From a virus: DNA of 25,560 bases. Made by a program: the position numbers and the translations under genes. Below the pieces are notes generated by a model. That model was given only the letters and a program-made list of their open reading frames with translations. It ran no database searches and was not told where the DNA came from. The stretch is from the IMG/VR virus record IMGVR_UViG_3300044970_003275, positions 1 through 25,560 of that record; one strand, given 5' to 3'. Each line of letters begins with the position of its first letter. Position 1 is the stretch's first letter. Shown here one piece after another: positions 8,730 to 15,827 of this stretch.

Positions 8730-9098
8730 CTAGTTGATGCCCAAAGCCTTTGCTCTCAGCTTTGTGGCCTCTTCATCCGAAATCAAAAGGTCGTCCTTCA
8801 TCTTTTGAATTCTTTGCAGCTCAACTTGAAGCGTATCCAATGAAGGACCCGCAGGCAGTCTGTTGGGAGCGTCTTCAGATGCAGCTTTTTTCTGCTGCTC
8901 AAGTTGTTCCTTGCTGGCAACGGGAATAGAGATTCCCATCACGATGTAGATGATGATTCCAACGAACCAGAAAATAGAGCCAATGGCGAACAACATACGG
9001 TAGGCCACAGCAGAGCCTCTGCCACTGACCTCTAACCCTTGGCATACCCCCGCAAGAATCGCCCCTTCTTTAACGCGATACAGCTTTGATTCAGACAT
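8730..9098 (-). CDS. PspC-domain membrane protein with SHOCT-like tail (moron)
   Basis: The 122-residue product starts with a PspC-like domain: LYRVKEGAILAGVCQGLE (residues 6-23) corresponds to the family's LYR...IAGVCGGLA, followed by one hydrophobic membrane segment at about 34-60 ending in ISIP. Residues about 62-80 are a charged linker, and residues 88-122 (DTLQVELQRIQKMKDDLLI, then SDEEATKLRAKALG) resemble the SHOCT domain, a short C-terminal domain often attached to membrane proteins. PspC is known as an envelope-stress membrane protein; the fusion with SHOCT and its place in a tail operon suggest a lysogen-expressed envelope protein, perhaps altering phage entry. That role is inference. 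The start is the ATG at 9098 with only a weak ribosome site. A poor promoter match (TTGCAA, 17 bases, TAATGT on the minus strand) lies just upstream. Confidence 0.85.
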   Translation of the reverse strand: MSESKLYRVKEGAILAGVCQGLEVSGRGSAVAYRMLFAIGSIFWFVGIIIYIVMGISIPVASKEQLEQQKKAASEDAPNRLPAGPSLDTLQVELQRIQKMKDDLLISDEEATKLRAKALGIN

Positions 9099-9190
9099 GA
9101 AAACAAGACGACTTCTTCGACATTAGCGGCGCATGACTACCCTTGCAACAAAAAGTACACGGTTCCAAGGGGGCCGCGGCGGCAACTTGG

Positions 9191-9218
9191 ACCATTTGCG
9201 TGCGGCCACGAAAATGGT
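9191..9218. repeat. 28-bp hairpin between the moron island and gpI
   Basis: ACCATTT (9191-9197) pairs perfectly with AAATGGT (9212-9218); after one G/A mismatch, CGTG and CACG pair around a CGGC loop. This is the only strong structure in the 196 bases between the leftward PspC gene and the rightward gpI gene. It could be an operator for the divergent PspC promoter, a processing site, or structure in the late tail mRNA. Confidence 0.5.
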
Positions 9219-9294
9219 GCTGACCAGACCGCTCGCGCCAACCCCTGCCGTGCCACTGGAGTGGCCTCCGTAGCCTGGGGCTATTCAGTGGTCG

Positions 9295-9930
9295 GTGTCA
9301 TTGGAGCGAACGCTGCGCCTGTACGGGCCCCTGGCCGAGCGGACCGGATACACGGTTTTGAGCGCCAATATCGCCTCGATTGGCGAAGCCGTGCGGTTCC
9401 TGGTCGCCAATTGGCCCGATCTGGAGGCCCTCATCGCCGGATACGACTGGCTGCTGTCCGAGGGCAGCTACAACCTTGGCGCCGACGAGATTCACTACCC
9501 CCTCGGCAGCGAGGACATCCACCTGGTGCCGATCGTGAGCGGTTCAGGATCGGCCGGCGCCAAGATTGTGGGTGGCATTCTGCTGGTGGCCGCATCGTTT
9601 GCGGTGCCGGGCATTGGCCTGGCGGCCTTGGGGCCCACCCTGTTTGGCGCCGGCATGAGCCTGGCCCTGGGCGGTGCCGCCCAGCTGCTGACACCTTCAA
9701 CGCCCACTCCAGATCGCAACCGTGACCCCAAAGAAACCAACTCCTACTCGGTATCAGGGGTGCAGTTGACCTCAAGGGAGGGCACGCCCGTCAACATCCC
9801 AAGGGGCCGCATCGTCATGGGCGCCATCGTCATCTCAGCCGGCATCAGCACAAGTGAGTTGCCTGGGGCGGGCGCCAACAAGCGATCCATGACCCTGGTC
9901 GAAGCGATCCAGGCGACGGGCAAGCGATGA
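9295..9930 (+). CDS. I: Tail assembly protein I
   Basis: The 211-residue product matches lambda gpI (Lambda_tail_I family), needed for assembly of the tail tip. It has the ubiquitin-like N-terminal part (LRLYGPLAERTGY, IHLVPIVSGSG) followed by a Gly/Ala-rich hydrophobic region at about 88-132, as expected. An in-frame TAG at 9271-9273 limits the start. GTG at 9295 is the first candidate and TTG at 9301 the next; neither has a convincing ribosome site. In lambda-type operons this gene follows K closely. Here it follows the inverted moron island, so its original translation signals may have been disturbed. It overlaps gpJ by ATGA. Confidence 0.87.
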   Translation: MSLERTLRLYGPLAERTGYTVLSANIASIGEAVRFLVANWPDLEALIAGYDWLLSEGSYNLGADEIHYPLGSEDIHLVPIVSGSGSAGAKIVGGILLVAASFAVPGIGLAALGPTLFGAGMSLALGGAAQLLTPSTPTPDRNRDPKETNSYSVSGVQLTSREGTPVNIPRGRIVMGAIVISAGISTSELPGAGANKRSMTLVEAIQATGKR

Positions 9931-12113
9931 GGTTGATCCCCGTAGACAGCCTGGTCCAGCTGCCGCCATGGCCAGTGATCCGGGGGGCTGGCATCGGTGG
10001 CCAAAAGCAGGCCAAGGCCAGCCGGGGGGCCGCCACCGCGCCGGACACCCTCAACTCCACCCAGTACGCCCGGCTGCTGCTGCTGCTTGGCGAGGGAGAA
10101 CAAGAGGGCTGGCCGTCGGCCAGGGGCTATACGCGGGGCAGCAAGGCCTATGAAACCGCTCTGCTGAAAGATATTTATATCAACAAAACGCCAATTCTTA
10201 AGGCATCGGCAGATCCAAATAATCCGAAAACCACTGATTTTAACTTTCTAGGCGTTGTTGTTGAGCATCGCTATGGGACTGTTGACCAGTCTTCGATCAA
10301 AGGTTTCAATGCAACCGAATCACAGCGAGCGGTTGGACTGCCGGTGACAGCAGCGACACCGCTAACACGCACAATTACAGATACTGCCGTTAATGCACTC
10401 AGAATTACCCTTAGCTGGCAAGCCCTGCAGCAGTATTACGATCCTAAGAATAAGGTATCAAAATCATTGACTTCTAGCATTTTGAAAGGTGGCGTCAAGT
10501 CACCGCAGGAGGGCGATGTCATTGCAGTGGAGGTCAAATATCAGATCCAAGTGGCGACTGCAGGTGGCAGCTTCAAAACCGTGGTTGACACATCTGTGAA
10601 AGGCCGTTCTGGCGATCTGTTTCAACGCAGCCATGAAATCGAGATCTATGGCCCCTTCCCCGTAAGCGTGCGAGTGGTGCGAATCACCCCAGATTCAAAC
10701 AACTCCAAAGTCAACGACACAATGGTTTGGAGTGACTATACAGAATTAATCTATGCAAAGCTTAGATACCCATATTCAGCGTTGTTGGCGTTGCAACTAG
10801 ACGCCAAGTATTTCAGCTCCTGGCCGCAAGTATCCGAAGACCGGTTAGGTGTCAAAATTCCGATTCCTGACAATGCAACCGTCGAGCAAACCACCGGCCG
10901 GTTGATTTACTCCGGCATTTGGACGGGCAACTTTGCCGAAGCTCAATGGACGACCGATCCTGCCTGGCATTTTTACGACCAGGTCACCCATCCACGCTAT
11001 GGGTTCGGCCATCGCTGCCCGCCTGAAACCGTCGATAAGTTTGCTCTGTATTCAATATCTAAATACTGCGCAGAACTTGTGTCTGATGGCAGGGGCGGTT
11101 TTGAGCCGCGTTTCGCCTGTTCAATCAACATCCAGAGCAGTGAAGACGCATACAAAATGATCAATCAGATGGCCAGTGTCTTTCGAGGCATGCCCCATTG
11201 GGGCAAAGGCTCGGTAACTGTTACGCAAGATGCCCCTGGCGATGCAATCGTCACCGTATCAAACGCAGACATATCGCCAGAAGGCTTTCGCTATGTCGGC
11301 TCTAGCCTGCGGGAGCGCTATACCGTCGCCGTTGTGCGGTATTTCAACAACGAGAAACAAGACTATGATTTTGTAACGGTACAAGATAAAAAGGCAATTC
11401 AGTTATATGGGGCAAAGGTCGCCAATATCGACGCTTTTGCCTGCACATCACCTGGGCAAGCCCATCGCGCAGGGGAATGGCTGCTTTACACCGAACAATA
11501 CGAATCAGAAGTTGTGATGTTTGAGGGCACCGTGGCTCTGGGGGTGGAACTTCGGCCGGGCCTGCGGTTCAGAGCAGCTGATCGTCTCAAAAGCGGCGTA
11601 AGGCGAGCTGGCAAAACCATTGCAGGCACAACAACCAGCCTCACTGTTGATGATGCAACCCAGACTGATCTGCCAACCGGGGCAGATGCAACGATCACCG
11701 CCAAGCTGGTTGATGGAAATCTGGAGACACGATTCATTGGTTCTATCAGCGGTGTGGTTGTTACACCAGCCCTGCCATTCTCGGCAGCGCCATTGATTGG
11801 TGGCACTTGGTCAATTGACAACAACGCCATGCGCACAAGCCTGTGGACGGCTATTGGCATCACCGAAAGCAGTCGGACGAAATATATGGTTTCTGCATTG
11901 CGCCATAATCCAAGCAAATATGACTACATCGAGCGTGATATTCCATTAGATCTGCAAGTGTTTGCACCCCTTGAAATCAAGCCACCGGCGGCACCCTCCA
12001 GCGCAACAGCCATCGCCGTGGTGAATCCAGCCACACGGCAAACCGATATGCACCTCTCCTGGGAGGCCATCCCTGGGGCAGTCGAGTATGAGGTGGCGGT
12101 GCGCACCGTATGA
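9927..12113 (+). CDS. J: Tail tip / host specificity protein J, N-terminal part
   Basis: This 728-residue protein has the features of the N-terminal part of lambda gpJ, the central tail tip and receptor-contact protein: a Gly/Ala-rich leader, STQYARLLLLLGEGE near residue 45, KDIYINKTPIL, and the baseplate-hub-like core with TDPAWHFYDQVTHPRYGFG and QMASVFRGMPHW. It ends abruptly inside a fibronectin type III fold: the strands LSWEAIPGAVEYEVAVRT are present but the partner strands are encoded by the next frame. The ATG overlaps the gpI stop (ATGA). GC content is high at both ends and clearly lower in the middle (about 10160-11960), suggesting mosaic exchange of the core. Lambda gpJ is a single chain of more than 1100 residues. 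Confidence 0.9.
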   Translation: MRLIPVDSLVQLPPWPVIRGAGIGGQKQAKASRGAATAPDTLNSTQYARLLLLLGEGEQEGWPSARGYTRGSKAYETALLKDIYINKTPILKASADPNNPKTTDFNFLGVVVEHRYGTVDQSSIKGFNATESQRAVGLPVTAATPLTRTITDTAVNALRITLSWQALQQYYDPKNKVSKSLTSSILKGGVKSPQEGDVIAVEVKYQIQVATAGGSFKTVVDTSVKGRSGDLFQRSHEIEIYGPFPVSVRVVRITPDSNNSKVNDTMVWSDYTELIYAKLRYPYSALLALQLDAKYFSSWPQVSEDRLGVKIPIPDNATVEQTTGRLIYSGIWTGNFAEAQWTTDPAWHFYDQVTHPRYGFGHRCPPETVDKFALYSISKYCAELVSDGRGGFEPRFACSINIQSSEDAYKMINQMASVFRGMPHWGKGSVTVTQDAPGDAIVTVSNADISPEGFRYVGSSLRERYTVAVVRYFNNEKQDYDFVTVQDKKAIQLYGAKVANIDAFACTSPGQAHRAGEWLLYTEQYESEVVMFEGTVALGVELRPGLRFRAADRLKSGVRRAGKTIAGTTTSLTVDDATQTDLPTGADATITAKLVDGNLETRFIGSISGVVVTPALPFSAAPLIGGTWSIDNNAMRTSLWTAIGITESSRTKYMVSALRHNPSKYDYIERDIPLDLQVFAPLEIKPPAAPSSATAIAVVNPATRQTDMHLSWEAIPGAVEYEVAVRTV

Positions 12114-13615
12114 GCAGCAACTGGCAGACCTACACAACCTCCACGCCATCGATCGTGCTGCCAGGGGTGGCCGATGGGAGATACGAGATCCAGGTGGTGG
12201 CTATCGATGCCTTTGGCAACCGCTCGGATCCCTTTGTGCCCCCCACCCAAGAGGTAGATCGATCGGCTACCGGCGTCATCGGCATTGATGGCAGCGTCGA
12301 GCGGGTGATGGATGCGGCCGTGGTGGCGCTGGGCGAATGGGTGGTGCAGGCCAGCTGGGCCCAGGTCGACAACGATTCGCTGAGCGTGGCGATCCGGCAT
12401 TCGCCGGACCTATCAGGCGCCACCTGGTCAACCAGCAACCCCTTGGTCAAAGGGGAGGCCCCCAACGCCGAGGGCCAGATGTTGCTACCGGCTTTGACGG
12501 GGACCTACCTATTTCGCCACCAAAATGGCAGCGGGGCTGTTTCTGCAACAACATCAGTGGTATTTCATGCGCCAAAAACGGCGATGGAAGTCGTTGCCAC
12601 CATTGATGAAGCCGCAACAGGATTCACTGGTGTCAAACGAAATTGTGCCTTCGATGCCTCGATTCAGGCCCTGCGATTAAACGATGAATACTGGGACGAT
12701 CTTGCGTTGGATGGTGACTTTGATGCGTTGCCAGGGCCAATTGATGACTATGGTGCACCAAGGGTTGATACAAGAACATGGGATGAATTAGCAGAAGACG
12801 GCAATTTTGATGGATTGCCTGGCCCAATTGACGATTACGGATTTGACAGCAGGCAGGCAATTTATTACTTTGCCAATGATTTCGACGCTGGGGCTGTCAA
12901 AGATTTACAGCTAAGGCGAATAATCCGATCCCGATCCAGGTTGGTTGCATCGACATGGGATGCACTGCTGGGCCCAGTTGATGAAATTTTGAGCATTGAT
13001 AATGAAACAGCGGAAAGCGGCATTGTTCGATTGGAATATCAAGATTCACACGATGCCCTGAGTTCTGGCTTGGCAGGCAGTTGGTCGGCCTGGAAGCCGT
13101 TGACGCGCAGCATCGTCCGGGCGCGATCGGTTCGGTGTCGAGCTCTGCTTTCGGTCGCTGACATAAACCAAGACGTTGTGGTTTTTTCACTTGCTGTTGA
13201 AGTGGCTTTGGCAGCAACATCTGCAGGAGGCTTCAATACATTGGGGCCAGGCCTAAGCATTACAGATGGGCAATTGAATGCAGCGTTCCTGCCCGTAATT
13301 GATGTACCAACAACCCTTTCTTATGCTGCCACCGTGAATTTGGATATGACTGTTTTGGCTGGCAAAATGGTTACCCTAAACCTTGCCGGCCCAGTTACAT
13401 TTACCACAAGCAACCGAAGCGCAGGCAAAGAAGTTTCGATACGAATCATCTGCGATGGTACGACTCGCGCCTTCACATTTCCTGGCTGGATTTTTACTCA
13501 ATCTCCAGCCACGGGGCCATCAAGTATTGCAGCTGGCAAGACAGGGATTCTAAGCATCCGTTGTTGGGGGCCAGCCGACGCCGACGCCACAGCCGTCTAC
13601 GCGGTGCAGGGATGA
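12110..13615 (+). CDS. Tail tip protein J, C-terminal part in the -1 frame
   Basis: The 501-residue product begins with SSNWQTYTTSTPS and GRYEIQVVAIDAFGNRSDP, which completes the fibronectin type III domain left unfinished by the previous gene. The two reading frames overlap as ATGA (start 12110, stop 12111-12113). Together they would give a gpJ of about 1230 residues, close to lambda gpJ. Downstream are two near-identical 21-residue repeats (WDxLAxDGxFDxLPGPIDDYG), a partial third copy, and a C-terminal fibre-like domain (LSYAATVNLDMTV ... WIFTQSPATGPSSIAAGKTG). Either J is naturally made as two coupled chains or this is a frameshift (mutation or assembly error). I see no slippery heptamer in the overlap, so programmed frameshifting is unlikely. 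Confidence 0.82.
   Translation: MSSNWQTYTTSTPSIVLPGVADGRYEIQVVAIDAFGNRSDPFVPPTQEVDRSATGVIGIDGSVERVMDAAVVALGEWVVQASWAQVDNDSLSVAIRHSPDLSGATWSTSNPLVKGEAPNAEGQMLLPALTGTYLFRHQNGSGAVSATTSVVFHAPKTAMEVVATIDEAATGFTGVKRNCAFDASIQALRLNDEYWDDLALDGDFDALPGPIDDYGAPRVDTRTWDELAEDGNFDGLPGPIDDYGFDSRQAIYYFANDFDAGAVKDLQLRRIIRSRSRLVASTWDALLGPVDEILSIDNETAESGIVRLEYQDSHDALSSGLAGSWSAWKPLTRSIVRARSVRCRALLSVADINQDVVVFSLAVEVALAATSAGGFNTLGPGLSITDGQLNAAFLPVIDVPTTLSYAATVNLDMTVLAGKMVTLNLAGPVTFTTSNRSAGKEVSIRIICDGTTRAFTFPGWIFTQSPATGPSSIAAGKTGILSIRCWGPADADATAVYAVQG
12692..12841 (+). repeat. Two 63-bp in-frame repeats in the J C-terminal part
   Basis: Bases 12692-12754 and 12779-12841 each encode 21 residues of the form WDxLAxDGxFDxLPGPIDDYG. 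A shortened third copy (TWDALLGPVDE) follows near 12953-12985. The acidic repeats resemble the aspartate-rich segments often seen in gpJ-type proteins. Confidence 0.75.
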
Positions 13616-14295
13616 GGGGATTTGGCTTTCGCGATCAAGCTTTGCTGGGCAGCCGTGGTGTGCGGCCCGAACCATCAGTACTGACGTTTGCAACGTCTTC
13701 CATTGTTTATGTACCAATTCCCAACATAACTAGCAACACCAGGCCGTTACAGTTTAATCCGTCTGGCGGAGCTATGAATACAGGGGCAACGCCAAACCAG
13801 AGAAATTTTATATACAAAGACTTGACGTGTAACGACGCTTCTGTTATTTGGGTGCCTTCAGGCCAATCTCTGTCTGCGGCTGTGAACTATGGCAGCAACA
13901 GTAGCGCAGGGCTTTCCAATGCTAGCCAAAGGGCGCAGCGATTTGATTACTATTTTAACACCTCAACTTCGTCAGATGCCGGACCACCAGTCGTTTACAC
14001 ATGGACAAACAGGTTTGACCTGTACTTTGGCGCTTTCTACCTTGACGGTCCGTTCAGTTTTTGCGGGGCCACAAACATCGTCAGCTTAATAAGTGCCACG
14101 GCAACCGGAATAGCACAATTCACCGGAACCCATCCAGGCTGGCTAAATAAAAACGCATTGACCAGCAGCGTTTATAACATTGTCTTTGGTGCGTCTGGCA
14201 GGACTGGCACACTGCAATACACTGCGGCTACCGATGTGCAGGCCACAGGCAATCAGATAAGCGGCGGGACAATTACCATTAACATAAATCCTTAG
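13612..14295 (+). CDS. Putative tail fibre-associated protein, unknown family
   Basis: I place the start at the ATG at 13612, which overlaps the upstream stop (ATGA), rather than at an earlier in-frame position inside the J gene; this gives 227 residues. The protein is rich in Ser, Thr, Asn and Gly, contains several FxF/YxW-type beta strands, and ends in a repeat-like tail (ATGNQISGGTITININP). This composition is typical of receptor-contacting beta-sandwich domains, and the position directly after J fits a tail-tip accessory. GC content is lower than in the core tail genes. I do not recognise a family, so the function is inferred from context and composition. Confidence 0.7.
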   Translation: MRGFGFRDQALLGSRGVRPEPSVLTFATSSIVYVPIPNITSNTRPLQFNPSGGAMNTGATPNQRNFIYKDLTCNDASVIWVPSGQSLSAAVNYGSNSSAGLSNASQRAQRFDYYFNTSTSSDAGPPVVYTWTNRFDLYFGAFYLDGPFSFCGATNIVSLISATATGIAQFTGTHPGWLNKNALTSSVYNIVFGASGRTGTLQYTAATDVQATGNQISGGTITININP

Positions 14296-14327
14296 ACTGG
14301 AAAGCCTAACTCATTGTTCTTGCAAAC

Positions 14328-15041
14328 ATGGCCCAGCACGATTTAACAATTGATAGCGCCAGCGGATTGTCACTGCGGCTAGATGTACAAAATGCCCTAC
14401 AGGCATTAGCTACGCAAAATTCTGGTTCCACAGAGCCGTCGGTTACCTACCCTTTTATGCGGTGGCCAGACATGGGATCGGGCCTAATGAAAGAGCGGAA
14501 TAGCAACGATACAGATTGGAATGTTGTGGGACTGCTTAACAGCAGCGGCTACGATTACAGGTATAGGCTAAATGCTACCCTTGCTGGGGCAAACGTCAAT
14601 ACTGCTCAGAATCTGCTGGGAGTAGGTGTCACATTAGCCGCCGGCACATACGAATTCGAGATTCTGTTCAGCTTGCTGAAGACAGCGGGCACCACGGCAC
14701 ATACCCTGGCGATCGGGTTTGGTGGCACGGCCGTGCTGAGCAGCATCGCTTACCAGCTGGTATATCGATCGCTGGACGGCGGCAGCTTCCCACCGGCAGC
14801 GCTTAGCCCGGCATTCACGACCTGGCTGCAGACTGCCACTCCTGCGGTGATCTCCGGATCCCTCACCAGCGCCAGCGCCAGCCACCACGGCTCGATCCGA
14901 GGGACTGTCGCCATCAGCACTCCCGGCACTTTTACCCCCCAATACCTGCTCTCGGCGGCCCCAGGTGGCGCTTACACCACAGGTGACGGGTCCTTCATGC
15001 GAATTGCCCCAATTCAAACCAGGGCCGCCGACTGGTCGTGA
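14328..15041 (+). CDS. Putative tail fibre / tail protein
   Basis: The 237-residue product opens with LTIDSASGLSLRLDVQNALQALATQNSG, followed by YPFMRWPDMGSGLMKERNSNDTDWNVVG. The second motif resembles the 'W-D-...-GLLK-RN...W' opening found in many phage fibre proteins. The rest (ANVNTAQNLLGVGVTLAAGTYEFE ... GTFTPQYLLSAAPGGAYTTGDGSFMRI) looks like a jelly-roll type receptor-binding domain. It sits 32 bases behind the previous gene, in the fibre position downstream of J. The 5' half is more AT-rich than the 3' half. No catalytic motif is visible. Confidence 0.72.
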   Translation: MAQHDLTIDSASGLSLRLDVQNALQALATQNSGSTEPSVTYPFMRWPDMGSGLMKERNSNDTDWNVVGLLNSSGYDYRYRLNATLAGANVNTAQNLLGVGVTLAAGTYEFEILFSLLKTAGTTAHTLAIGFGGTAVLSSIAYQLVYRSLDGGSFPPAALSPAFTTWLQTATPAVISGSLTSASASHHGSIRGTVAISTPGTFTPQYLLSAAPGGAYTTGDGSFMRIAPIQTRAADWS

Positions 15042-15084
15042 CGATTGCCAGATTTGCTTAATCTGAACAAACACAAGTCATGCA

Positions 15085-15300
15085 ATGGGCGTCGGCGAAA
15101 CAATTGCCCTGGTTGCCGTAGGACTTACGGGCGTAGGAATGCTTGGGGCAGGGGTGAAATCAGCGATTGAGGCGTTGTGGAGCATCTCCAGAGGGTTGGG
15201 GGCCTTTGAAGGAAAAATTCTAGAAATTTTGAACCGCCACGATAAAGAATTGGCGAGTCTAGACGAACGATTTCGACATGTAGAAGATAAGGTTAGATGA
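15085..15300 (+). CDS. Small membrane protein with coiled-coil tail (holin-like candidate)
   Basis: The 71-residue product has a hydrophobic N-terminal segment (residues about 5-30, rich in Val, Leu and Gly) followed by a charged heptad-like helix (FEGKILEILNRHDKELASLDERFRHVEDKVR). One membrane span plus a short coiled coil fits small lysis proteins, but also other phage membrane proteins. Its 3' end overlaps the next small gene as ATGA, so the two are probably translated together. No clear ribosome site precedes the ATG at 15085. Assignment to lysis is inference from size, topology and position at the end of the rightward late genes. Confidence 0.6.
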   Translation: MGVGETIALVAVGLTGVGMLGAGVKSAIEALWSISRGLGAFEGKILEILNRHDKELASLDERFRHVEDKVR

Positions 15301-15494
15301 AACGCTATCAGATTGTGTGTTTGACATTTGTGGGGTTATTCCTGGCGGTTGGCGCAACCCACGCCTCTGTGGGCTGGTTACGTTGTACACAAAGTCATGG
15401 CGGACTAGCTTGCAGATCCTTTCAGTCGGATGCCGTAGCTGGTTGGAGTATGGTCGCAAACGTCATTCAAGGAATTGCGTTTAAGGGGGATTAA
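15297..15494 (+). CDS. Small protein with an N-terminal signal or membrane segment
   Basis: The 65-residue product begins MKRYQIVCLTFVGLFLAVGATHAS, a good secretion signal with a possible cleavage site after THA; the remaining 40 residues contain two cysteines (at about 30 and 39). There is no lipobox, so it is not an obvious outer-membrane spanin partner. It is translationally coupled (ATGA) to the preceding 71-residue membrane protein. Together they could be an unusual lysis pair, but I do not recognise either. The gene ends five bases from the oppositely oriented gene ending at 15500, without an evident terminator. Confidence 0.6.
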   Translation: MKRYQIVCLTFVGLFLAVGATHASVGWLRCTQSHGGLACRSFQSDAVAGWSMVANVIQGIAFKGD

Positions 15495-15499
15495 AATAT

Positions 15500-15820
15500 T
15501 CATTGGATCTTCTTCGATACTTTGATTAGAATAAACTCATCGTTTGGAAAGGTTTCAGTTCTGCCATCGGCATAGGTCACATCAAACTCGGCCTCATAAA
15601 CCCCGCTTGAGTTCCCTGTTTGCCATGAATACTCCACCGTGGGCGTATCCTTTGCGATCACGACCACGGCAGAATCGTTAATCAACGTAGCCCCACCAAG
15701 CGAGGGTAAGTTGCGCATTTGAAACATCACTGTTGCCCCCGTCAGATCCACCGTGGGCGGGTATAGCTCATATCGGATGGCGGGCGATGTGTTGCCCTCC
15801 TTCATGTAAAACGTATCCAT
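15500..15820 (-). CDS. BppU-N-like phage baseplate/fibre protein
   Basis: The 106-residue product opens MDTFYMKEGNTSPAIRYELY and continues PTVDLTGATVMFQMRN. This is the hallmark of a small beta-sandwich family found in many phages, similar to the N-terminal domain of the baseplate upper protein, where the segment 'D..p.i.y.L..p.vdltGatv.f.m' recurs. The middle (PTVEYSWQTGNSSGVYEAEFDVTYADGRTETFPND) also fits. It is the last gene of the leftward cassette, eight bases after the repeat protein, with GAGG five bases before the ATG. It probably joins or caps fibre components; the exact role is unknown. Confidence 0.75.
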   Translation of the reverse strand: MDTFYMKEGNTSPAIRYELYPPTVDLTGATVMFQMRNLPSLGGATLINDSAVVVIAKDTPTVEYSWQTGNSSGVYEAEFDVTYADGRTETFPNDEFILIKVSKKIQ

Positions 15821-15827
15821 CGGAACC

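Noticed and set aside
12092-12113. Programmed -1 frameshift joining the two J frames
   Set aside because: The overlap contains no slippery heptamer; the ATGA junction fits coupled reinitiation or a mutation better.
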